64,000 nt of DNA from Tuctoria greenei (Eukaryota > Streptophyta > Magnoliopsida > Poales > Poaceae): contig JAYESD010000001.1 in the NCBI GenBank assembly GCA_036927565.1, forward strand, positions 2,418,001-2,482,000, given 5' to 3'. Below are positions 55,185 through 64,000 of the stretch, piece after piece. The number at the start of each line of letters is the position of its first letter. Within the stretch, counting starts at the first letter, position 1. The position numbers and the translations under genes are program-made. Under the pieces are notes generated by a model. The model made no database searches and had not been told where the DNA came from. It saw only the letters and a program-made list of their open reading frames with translations.

Positions 55185-56040
55185 TGTCGACTGTTGGAGT
55201 CGGCAGATCTCCTGACACTACTAAAGTGTTGAAGGAGTTTGTAGTTCGGTGTGGGCGCGCGGAGACTCAAGAAGGTGAATCACGATTGGACACGAGAGAC
55301 ACAGTGGTTTACGTGGTTCGGGCCGCCTGAGCGTAATACCCTACTCCAAGGATGTGTGGTGTTGTATTAGTTTATGTATGAAAGCTCACGTCAATGCGTG
55401 TGTGCCTGAGAGCGTTCGAGAGCCTTCTTCTTCCGTGTATCGTCGGTCTGTCCTTTTATAGTACAAGGACAAACCGTTACAAGTTAGCCTGGCCCGACAT
55501 GTGGCCCCGGCGGTTACTAGTATTGATACACGATTAATTGTTGTTAATAACCCTGTAACGGGCTCCGACAGTGCCGTTACAGGTGTTAAGATTGTCCGAT
55601 TAAGTGTCATTAACATGGCATTAATGAAAATTAATCGGGTCTTGAAGTCCGCGGCTATCCTTTGAAGATCCGGAGTCATTACAATGTCTTCCGGAGGTTT
55701 GAGGCGGCCAGCTCCGACGTTTGGACACGTGGCAGCTCCGGAGCTTGCTTGTGGGAAGCGGGAAGCTCCGGGGTGGCCTGGCACGTGTCAGGTCCGGAGC
55801 TTCTCTCGGTCAGGGATTAAGTCCGGAGGTGCCGTTTCGGTACCTAGCCCGGAGCTTCACCCTTGTGGGTAGTAGCTCCGGTCTGGCAGTACACGTGACA
55901 ACCTAGGGGTTAACCATGTTGGAGAAGCAGGTCCGGTTATGTCTGACAAGTGGGCCTCCGAGGGTCTTCAATTTGAGTAGACGTCCTTCCCTTGAGATCT
56001 TTGTAACCTCAGGGGGTGTATGGTTTTTAGGGTACCGACA
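55185..56040 (-). repeat. Gypsy C LTR (3' LTR in gag-pol sense)
   Basis: 856 bp, TGTCGACTG to GGTACCGACA, with TATAAAAG on the minus strand near 55,452. Clearly related to, but distinct from, element A's LTR. Confidence 0.93.
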
Positions 56041-56570
56041 GTGGCCCCCTGGACCTACCTCCGGGGAAAGTCACCGGGGTGAAGTCATTCCGTCGGAGGT
56101 GGGTCCATACTCGCGACTCTTGAACTGGGTCTTCAAGGGTCTTCGGAGGTGCCGTTGGCGGGGCTTTACGGTTAAATCCCGACGCGTGGCGCACCTCAGG
56201 CGGCAGATAAGATCTTTGACGTGCGGATCTCTCGCAATTGAAGGTCGCCGGTTCCCGATACGAAAACCGTATCGGTTCTGCGCGCCTTGTCATATCGCCG
56301 CCTTTGGGTTTCCCGCCTCGTGATGACAACTGTTCGCCTGGGTAAGAGCCTCGACTTGATCGTCAGGGTGGTCTCGGGCCCTCTTGTCATCGGCAGGGTT
56401 GAATTCTTGAGTAGTATCCTTGACTCCCCTGCAGTTTCCATCCAAGCGTTGCGAGGGCTTACTTAAGAAGGAAAGCGCACCGTCGGGAGTTCTTTACGCT
56501 TCCCATCTGTTCTTGCGCTCAAACTCCCAACTCGTACTTTGCTCCTCTTCTCTTGCCTAGCTGTGCTGCG
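56041..56570 (+). other. Gypsy C spacer upstream of the antisense gene
   Basis: 530-bp counterpart of 8616-9145, highly similar. Confidence 0.45.
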
Positions 56571-59530
56571 ATGGAGTTGGGTCTGCGTGAGAGTCGCTTG
56601 AAGACTGACAGCGATCTGAAGAAGGTCCGGTCCCTCATGGGGTGGTCTTCGGACTTCTTCAACCGCTCGGTCCGCGCCGGCGGAGAGCTCCCCTTTTCAA
56701 AGGAGCATGCTGGCGAGATGGTGTACTTTTCCTCGTACGCCATGGTGGGGCTGATCCCACCGTTTTCTTCTTTCTTCTTGATGCTGCTGGACTTCTATGG
56801 TCTGCAGCTGTACCACCTTGGCCCTCACTCTATTCTTCTTGTGTCCATCTTTGTCCACTTCTGCGAGATGTGGGTGGGCATCCCTCCCTGCATCGAGCTC
56901 TTCCGAACCTTCTTCACCGTCCACACCACCGACCGAAGCAATGAGTATCTTGGCTTCTACTACTTCGTGAAGCGCAAGAAGTGCCCATTCAAGTACCTCC
57001 GGTCATTCCCTTCCGAGAAGTGGGATGACTGGAAGAAAGATTGGATAGTCGTCCGGGTGGAGGAGCATGAGCGGTTGGAGTTGCCAGACGGTCTGCCCGG
57101 CATTGACACGTCGATATGGAGCGAAGTTCCGGTGCTGGCGGCAGCTTTCGACCCTGTCCTGACCAGGATCCGCCAATGTGTGGAGGGAGGATTGACTCCC
57201 CAGGCGGTGTTCTGCAACTTCCTGTCCAACAGGTGGGCGCTGCTGAAGAGGAGGGAGAAGCTCGCCTGGGCTCTCAACAGCGTGATGGACGAGGACCGGG
57301 TTGAGACCGGGTTGAAGTCCAGCATGGTGGGGAAGACCTTGGAGTTTCACCTCAAGAAATTCCAGCACGGCATCGACGTTGACGGAGATTACTTGACTCC
57401 GCCGCCGGCCTTCCTCCCTCTGAACGTGGAAGTTGAGTTCAGCAGGGAGCTCCGGCGGACGATGCCCGCGCTTGACGACCTTGGTGAAAGAGGTTCCGCG
57501 CAAGCTGGTGCGGGAGCCTCCCAAGGTAATTTTTCTTTTCTACCTCGATTAACTTTTTAATTGTAGCATCTGTTTGCTCAATTTCTTCGTTCTTCATCTG
57601 CAGCGTTCCCAAGAAGGGGAGTGAAGCTCCACCCTCAGCCACAGTGTCTGAGGCTGCGAGGGCTTCTGCTCCAGTCCCGGTGCCGCCCCAAGCGGAGGCT
57701 GCGACAGCTCTGGCGCCGGCTGTCGTGGTCATGTACCTCGACTCGTCTCCAGAAGTTCCCGTGGTAGCGCCAGACCACGGGAATGAAGATGCGCCAGCGG
57801 CACCCGTCCCGGAAGTGGAAGCTCCGGGTCCTGGTGCTGCAGTAGTAGAAGCTCCGGATGTTGAGTCGGAGGAAGTAGCAGTCCCGGCTTCGGAGCCGGA
57901 AAGTGCTGAAGTCCCGGTGATTGAGCCGGAGGTGGCTGAAGCCCCGGCATGCGAGCCGGAAGTCGAAGTAGTTCTGGCAGTTGAGCCGGTTACTTCCGAA
58001 GCTCCGGCCGCAGAGCCGGTGATTGTTGGAGCGCCGGCCACAGAGCCGGCGGCTGAAGAGGCGAGGGAGCTTGAGCCTCCCTAAGAAGAGGTGTCCCGGC
58101 CGGAGCCAGTAGCGGCTCCTGCTCCGGAGGCGACGACGTCGATGGTACCTGTGGTAGAGCCAGAGTACCTGAACGAAGTCGCCGGCCCCCAGCCTGAGGG
58201 GGCAAATGAAGACTTGGTGGCGGGACCTCCTTCGATGGCGACTGAAGCCGTCCCGAAGGAAGGCCCTAGCGCTTTGGAAGCTCGGGGTTCCACTCTCGTA
58301 GAGTGGGACCCAATTTTTGTATGTGAAGACCCGCTGGAACCAGCGGAAGAGATCCCAGCAGGTTCGGAGCCCATCTCGCTGTCGATGTCCATCGACAACG
58401 CCTGCTCCAGTCTACATCAGGTCCAGCTGGCCTTCTTCCACGACAGCAAGGCTCTTGAAGAGGAGCGCCAAACCCTTAGGCGGTGGCGTAATCGGCTCCA
58501 CTTTGAGACTAAGCTGGCGCAGTCGAGGCTTGCGGATGACAAGGATTGGATCAAGCGGGAGAAGATCCGCCTGGAGCTCTGGGATAAGCTGCTGGACGAG
58601 AGGGAGAGCATGACTCACGCCCTCGATGCTCAATCCCGGGAGTTCCACGACCAAGCTAAGGCTGCTAACGACGCGACCAATGCTCGGTTTGATCAGCTCG
58701 AGGCCATCAGCACCGCACTCATCAAGCGCCGAGAGGCACTTGAAGGGAGGGAAAGACGGCTCGAGGATGAGGAGCAAAAACTCCTGGAGCTACGGGATGA
58801 CGTCTTGCGACGGGAAGAAGAGCTCGCCGAGAAAACAGCTCTGGCGGACAAGGGCCTCGAGGAGCGCACTAAGAAATTGGAAGAGCGCTGCCTCGAGGAA
58901 GAGGAGAAGACCTGGGTGCGGGGGCAGGAACTCTACGAATACGAGTGTGCCCTTATCGCCCGGGAGAAGAAAGTGGAGGCTAGGGAGAAGGACCTGGTCG
59001 ACCGCCGGAACAAGATCCACCTCCGGGAGGAGGAGCTCGGAAGACATGAGAAGCGGGTTGCTGCGAAGATCCAGCAAAACGCCAAAGAAGTTGAGCGCCT
59101 CGCCCGCGAGAATTCAGAGCTGACGGCGGCCCGGAGATCCCTGGAAGAGATGAAGAACTTGAGGAAGGCGGACTCCCTGCAGATTTGGGAGTTCCTGGGC
59201 AAGGCCGACGACGCGCTGACGCCGATGGGTTTCAGCCCCGTGCACCCGGATGATCCGGAGCCGGAGCCGGACCTTGCGTTGCAAGCGTTGAGCGCCGCAG
59301 GCAGCAAGCTCTCCAAGGTGGGCGACGTCATCGCGGACCAGCTGGAGGTCGAGGGGCAATCCCTGGCTAGGAACGTCACAGAATATGTGTTGACGTGCTA
59401 CACCAGCCGGAACCCTCGATTTCCTCTGGACCCGGTGCTTGAAGGCCCCGTCGAAGGAGAAGGCGAAGCTACCCGAGCCCGCGTGTCGGAGGTCGCCCAG
59501 AAGGTCGCCGAGTTCTTCCATAGGGTCTAG
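56571..59530 (+). pseudogene. Gypsy C antisense gene, broken by a 496-nt deletion and a stop
   Basis: Exon 1 is 56571-57525, exon 2 is 57604-59530, with the same splice sites as A and B. Exon 1 is 955 nt long against 1451 nt in both A and B: the Ser/Pro-rich linker after PALDDLG is lost. The loss is not a multiple of three, so exon 2 would be read out of frame after splicing. Exon 2 also has a UAA at 58082-58084 where A has a Ser codon. The N-terminal conserved domain and the coiled coil themselves are well preserved. Confidence 0.88.
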
Positions 59531-60785
59531 GACCGTCTCTTTTAGCCTTTACTTGTATATTCTCTTCTTCCTCAATTTTGTAATCCCTTGTCTCCAGATG
59601 TAATCTCCAATCTTCAGATGTCTTCAATTTTGCTTGCGAATTTCATTTTTTTTCTTCAACATCTTTATCTTCACTTGGCCCCTGGTAGATGTGCACAATT
59701 TGATTGTGGACATGTACCAAAAGGATGTTAAGTTTTGTTGAAGACGAATTTGCTTCGAACTTGTGGAATTTAGGTCCGAAGTTTTTGATAGTGAAGGTCC
59801 CCTGAAGTTGTCGGAGCTTAGAAGCTCCGGCATTGTCCATCGCTGGAGCTTAGTAGCTCCGGCAATAGCCTCTATCAACACGCTGAGCGTTGGTAGTTAA
59901 TACTCCAAGGTGTCGGAGCTTAGCAGCTCCGGCAATGACCTTTGCCACACTTGGTTTGTTGGCAACAGACTCCAGTGACGGGGTCTTCTCACCATCTTTT
60001 AGTCGACGCCGACGGTTGACGCCCTGGTGGGAGTCGGAGCTTGGTTAGCTCCGGTTTTTCTCCATCAACGTAGGGTTCATTTTTCCTGCACACTTAAGCC
60101 AAGAAAAATAGTAAAATTCGTTCCTTGTCTATAACTTCGTCGCGGCTTACGGTTCTCAAGAAAATTTTAAGTTGAACACGATTTTTAATACGACTGGATG
60201 AATTGTCTTTTCTTTTAGATCCAATTGTCCATGGACCCACCTTACTTTGGCCTGCCGGGATGTAGGTAGAGTGGCGTACTTAGGGTGCTTGACCAGGCTA
60301 AGTCGATAGCGCACTCCAGCCCTAGAATGGCTTGGCGGCTTTCAGGCGAGTTGGCCACAATCGATATTTAAATCCAAAAAATCTGACAATTTAACTCGAA
60401 TCGTATGTAAATCGGTCAAACTAGAACTTCTTAAGAATTGCACGTTTCTGTTATAGACAAGAAAGAGAAAAATAAAAATGTCGAGCCTATGCAAAAATGA
60501 ATGCACGTGGAGTCTATTTCACATGAAGATGTCTTTCATTATAGGTCCGGGGTACAGGGGAAACAAGTACACTCTTAGGGTACGGAACCAGGCTAAGTGT
60601 GTTTGGTTTCTCGTTTGACCCAGGGTAGTTAGCCACACTTTTAGTCCGGAGACTGTGTCAAGTGTTGCATGAGCTTTTCAAACCTTTCGGGAAAGGTCCG
60701 GCTGCTCTCCCGGAGGAACTACCTGACTTTGTACAATGACTCTATAACATACATTTCAAGTTACTTAAGACTCACCTCCGTGGAA
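59531..60785. other. Gypsy C region between convergent gene ends, with hairpin array
   Basis: Counterpart of 12616-13863. Stem-loops GGAGCTTAGAAGCTCC, GGAGCTTAGTAGCTCC, GGAGCTTAGCAGCTCC and GGAGCTTGGTTAGCTCC lie between 59,815 and 60,055. The loop sequences vary while the stems are kept. Confidence 0.6.
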
Positions 60786-63700
60786 TTAAGTGTAGAACTT
60801 ACGGAGGTGCTCGATGTTCCAAGGATTTGGGAGAGGTGTCCCATCCTCGGTAGCCAAGCGAACGCTTCCGGGACGGGATACTTTGATCACTCGAAAGGGC
60901 CCTTCCCGGCCGGGGGAGAGTTTGTTTTGCCCTTCTCTGGATAGTATTCTCCGTAGCACCAGATCGCCTTCCTCGAGTTGTCGGTTGTGTACATGCCGCT
61001 GGTGATAGCGCCGTAGAGCTTGGCGGTATCGGGCATTCCGAACAGCTGCTTGGCATCTTCCCTCCTCGAGGAGGTCTAGGTCTTCACGCCGGAGCTGGTC
61101 CTGCGCGGCTTCGTCGAAGGTCCGGACTCGGAGGGAACCCAAGGTGATTTCCGGAGGAAGGATCGCTTCAGCTCCGTACACCAGAAAGAAGGGTGTTTCT
61201 CCGGTTGCCCGACTTGGAGAAGTCCTGTTGGCCCATAGAGTGGGCGGAAGCTCTTCGATCCAATTGGCTCCGTGCTTTTTCAAGCGCTCATAAGTGCGTG
61301 TTTTGAGTCCTTTAAGTATCTCTGCATTTGCTCTCTCGGCTTGTCCATTGCTGGCAGGATGAGCTACGGAAGCATAGCAAACTTGTATGCCGAGGTCTTC
61401 GCAATATCCTTGAAATGCGGAGCTTGTGAATTGAGTCCCATTATCAGTGATGATCTTATTTGGGACTCCGAATCTGCTCACGATGGATTGTAGAAAATTG
61501 ATTGCAGATTGTTTGTTGATCGTCACAACAGGAGTTGCTTCCGGCCACTTGGTGAACTTATCGATGGCGACGTACAGGAACTTGTAACCTCCGACGGCTC
61601 TTGGGAAGGGTCCCAAGATGTCCATCCCCCACACAGCGAAAGGCCATGTGGGAGGTATCATTTGTAAGGACTGAGCAGGTGTATGAATTTGCTTTGCATG
61701 AAATTGGCATGCTTTGCATTTCTTCACCAGCTCAGTGGCATCCTGGAGCGCTGTAGGCCAGTAGAAGCCGTGCCGAAAGGCTTTTCCGACCAGCGTGCGG
61801 GAAGATGCGTGGTTCCCACACTCGCCTCCATGGATTTCTGCGAGGAGCTCGCAGCCTTCTTCCCTTGTGATGCACCGCATTAGGATGCCGTTGGCACCGC
61901 GCCGGTAGAGATCCCCTTCTACCAACGTGTATCTTTTAGCCAATCTGACTACCCGGTCAGCGGATGCATCATCGTCAGGAAGGATGTTGTCTTTCAAGTA
62001 GCTCCGGATCTCCGAGATCCATGCATCGGAACTGACTTGAGCATTTGAGTCTTGCGTGCTGGGTTGCTCGGAGCTTCCGGCAGCACCTACGACCCTTGAT
62101 GGCTGCCATGGTAACAGGGCCATCGGGACCGTCAGCTTCGGGATGCTGATCTCGCCCCCTTCGTTCAGTTCGGCAGGCTGAACTGTGGGTTTTGACAACC
62201 TCCGAACAAAGGTTCCGTCAGGAGCCGGAGCTCCAGTTGACGCCTTGGTCGAGAGTTCGTCAGCTTCAGCATTGTGAGCACGCTGAACATGGTGAAGGTC
62301 TAGGACTTCAAAGTCCTTCTGAAGCCTCTGGACTTCAAGGAGGTAAGCAGCCAGCTGGAGATTATTGCAGGAGCATTCACCCTTCACCTGCTTGATGACG
62401 AGTTGTGAATCTCCTTTGACCAGCAATTGCTTGACACCGTATGATAGTGCCACCTTTAATCCATAGATGAGTGCTTCATACTCCGCCATGTTGTTGGTTG
62501 CCTTGAAGTCAAGGTGTACCATGTATTTCACCTTCTCCCCAGTTGGAGCGAGGAGAAGGATTCCAGCTCCGGCTCCTTGCTTCTGCATGGAACCGTCGAA
62601 GTAAAGGGTCCAGTGAGGCTTAGTGAAGGTTGGAACTTGAGGTTCCGTCTTCTGCTCGCTGGGGCCCCCAGGGTTTAATGGAGAGGGAGTCCATTCTGCC
62701 ACAAAATCTGCCAACGCTTGACTCTTGATTGCTTGTCTCGGAATGAATTCAAGATCGAATTCAGCCAATTCCGCTGCCCACTTTGCAATATTCCCAGTTG
62801 AATTGGGATTATGCAGGATCGCTCGAAGTGGATATGAGGTCACCACCGAGACTTTGTGAGCTTGGAAATAGTGTCGAAGCTTCCTTGAGGCAATAAGAAC
62901 TGCATAAAGCAGTTTATGCACCTCTAGGTATCGAGTCTTGGCATCATGTAACACTTCACTGATGAAGTATACCGGGCGTTGAATGGTCCGGACCTTCCCG
63001 GAGGGGTCCGGAGCTTCCTCTTCATTGATCCGGACCCTCTCGGAGGGGTCCAGACTCTCTTCGGGGACCTCCGGGTTCTGAGTGGAGGAACCCGGAGCTT
63101 CTTCAGAAATGACCTGGACCCTCTTAGAGGGGTCCGGGTCCTCTGAAGTGGCTTCTTGTGGGTTTGAGTCTGGGAGCTGGGACCCAGACCCGCTTTCAGG
63201 AACCTCCGGACCCTCCCGAAGGGGTCTGGATTCCTGAGTATTGGGTAGTTCCGATCTCTCCGCGACCAGAACCATACTGACGACTTCGTCAGTAGCTGAA
63301 ATGTAAAGCAACAAAGGCTCACCAGGGTTCGGAGCTACCAGGACTGGTAGGGTGGTGAGGAACTGTTTCAGCTCCTGGAATGCCTTCTCTGCTTCTTCAG
63401 ACCATTGGAATGGTCCGGACTTCCTCAGTAACTTGAAGAAGGGAAGTGCTCTTTCCGCCAGTCTTGAAATGAACCGGCTGAGGGCTGCTAGACATCCAGT
63501 TAATTTTTGGACGTCTTTGATGCGGGTTGGTGGCCGCATGTCTTCAATGGCTTTTATCTTCGCCGGATTAGCCTCTATGCCCCGGTGACTTACCAGGAAA
63601 CCAAGAAGCTTTCCGGAACTAACCCCGAAAACACACTTGTCTGGGTTTAGCTTCGTGCGGGTGGCCCGCAGCTTGTTGAAGACAGCCTGCAAGGTGTCCA

Positions 63701-64000
63701 AAAGGGACTCCTTGTTCTTGACTTTGACCACGATGTCATCGACGTACACTTCCACTATGTCTCTGATGAGTTCTTCGAAAGTTTTGTACATAGCTCGTAC
63801 AAAAGTGGAAGCTGCATTCTTGAGACCAAACGGCATGGCTGTGTAACAATACAATCCATCCACTGTGATGAATGAAGTATGCTCTTCATCCTCCCTAGAC
63901 ATCCTGATTTGATGATATCCAGAATATGCGTCTAGAAAACACAGTAACTCGCACCCGGAGGTGGAATCCACTATCTGATCTATTCTAGGTAGTGGGAATG
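60786..64000 (-). CDS. pol: Gypsy C pol, open to the window edge
   Basis: More than 1060 codons without a stop or shift. In order from the visible N terminus: RT from VDSTSGCELLCFLDAYSGYHQI with YVDD (residues about 76-79), RT-associated RNase H split by an acidic insert of about 90 residues (about 240-330), plant-type RNase H (about 453-575, with DGS, E, D and HNAEAD acidic residues), integrase zinc finger (about 715-760), integrase DDE core (MDILGPF, TDNGTQFTS, NGQAERANAE, about 783-880) and the C-terminal domain ending HLRKFYT. The RT start, protease and gag are outside the window. All catalytic motifs look intact, so C could be a source of enzyme for relatives. Confidence 0.95.
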   Translation of the reverse strand, partial: FPLPRIDQIVDSTSGCELLCFLDAYSGYHQIRMSREDEEHTSFITVDGLYCYTAMPFGLKNAASTFVRAMYKTFEELIRDIVEVYVDDIVVKVKNKESLLDTLQAVFNKLRATRTKLNPDKCVFGVSSGKLLGFLVSHRGIEANPAKIKAIEDMRPPTRIKDVQKLTGCLAALSRFISRLAERALPFFKLLRKSGPFQWSEEAEKAFQELKQFLTTLPVLVAPNPGEPLLLYISATDEVVSMVLVAERSELPNTQESRPLREGPEVPESGSGSQLPDSNPQEATSEDPDPSKRVQVISEEAPGSSTQNPEVPEESLDPSERVRINEEEAPDPSGKVRTIQRPVYFISEVLHDAKTRYLEVHKLLYAVLIASRKLRHYFQAHKVSVVTSYPLRAILHNPNSTGNIAKWAAELAEFDLEFIPRQAIKSQALADFVAEWTPSPLNPGGPSEQKTEPQVPTFTKPHWTLYFDGSMQKQGAGAGILLLAPTGEKVKYMVHLDFKATNNMAEYEALIYGLKVALSYGVKQLLVKGDSQLVIKQVKGECSCNNLQLAAYLLEVQRLQKDFEVLDLHHVQRAHNAEADELSTKASTGAPAPDGTFVRRLSKPTVQPAELNEGGEISIPKLTVPMALLPWQPSRVVGAAGSSEQPSTQDSNAQVSSDAWISEIRSYLKDNILPDDDASADRVVRLAKRYTLVEGDLYRRGANGILMRCITREEGCELLAEIHGGECGNHASSRTLVGKAFRHGFYWPTALQDATELVKKCKACQFHAKQIHTPAQSLQMIPPTWPFAVWGMDILGPFPRAVGGYKFLYVAIDKFTKWPEATPVVTINKQSAINFLQSIVSRFGVPNKIITDNGTQFTSSAFQGYCEDLGIQVCYASVAHPASNGQAERANAEILKGLKTRTYERLKKHGANWIEELPPTLWANRTSPSRATGETPFFLVYGAEAILPPEITLGSLRVRTFDEAAQDQLRREDLDLLEEGRCQAAVRNARYRQALRRYHQRHVHNRQLEEGDLVLRRILSREGQNKLSPGREGPFRVIKVSRPGSVRLATEDGTPLPNPWNIEHLRKFYT

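Larger units (their letters stand above)
55185..64000 (-). mobile_element. Tat-lineage Ty3/gypsy element C (continues beyond window)
   Basis: Same subfamily as element A by its LTR end (TGTCGACTGTTGGAGTCGG). The left LTR is 856 bp; then the spacer, the antisense gene, the hairpin region and minus-strand pol up to the window end. Left target copy would be GCCCC (55180-55184). The gag, right LTR and right TSD are outside the window. Confidence 0.95.

Overview
The window looks like a grass (Poaceae) nuclear chromosome. It has GC-rich, intron-containing BAHD acyltransferase genes surrounded and interrupted by plant LTR retrotransposons (Ty3/gypsy of the Tat lineage, Ty1/copia of the Maximus/SIRE type), Stowaway-like hairpins, hAT-type MITEs and a Mutator-like element (MULE). 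I see no bacterial features, tRNA, rRNA or CRISPR. Everything is read by eye; no database search was possible.

Host layer: three BAHD acyltransferase paralogs lie in the same (minus) orientation. BAHD-1 (1-1560) is cut by the window start. BAHD-2 (47763-49344) is complete, with two exons and 454 aa. BAHD-3 (53646-54400) is a 3' fragment without the catalytic HxxxD region. They look like a tandem cluster that transposon insertions have pushed apart.

Insertion layer: between BAHD-1 and BAHD-2 sits a four-level nest that can be unpacked from its target-site duplications (TSDs). A MULE (5925-47633, inverted termini of about 95 bp, 10-bp TSD TGCACACATC) carries a two-exon GRF-like zinc-finger/coiled-coil gene and a transposase remnant. 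A 12-kb copia element (7616-44838, TSD CCTAG) is inserted in the MULE. Each copia LTR was then hit by a Tat-lineage gypsy element: A (7781-20698, TSD CTAGG) in the 5' LTR and B (31649-43865, TSD GCCGG) in the 3' LTR. A third Tat element, C (55185 to beyond the window end), sits in a hAT-like element that itself truncates BAHD-3.

Tat elements: all three have gag-pol on the minus strand and a large spliced gene on the plus strand, antisense to pol. That gene encodes a conserved plant 'gypsy-type transposon' domain followed by a long coiled coil. Decay is complementary. A has an intact antisense gene but broken gag-pol. C has an open pol, as far as visible, but a broken antisense gene. B is broken in both and has lost its primer-binding site. 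A and B share an in-frame UAG at the protease/RT junction.

Copia element: it has gag, protease, integrase, RT and RNase H with a few breaks, then a 0.9-kb leader and a separate intact 614-codon extra ORF. Its LTRs and that leader are studded with the 12-bp palindrome CGGACTAGTCCG.
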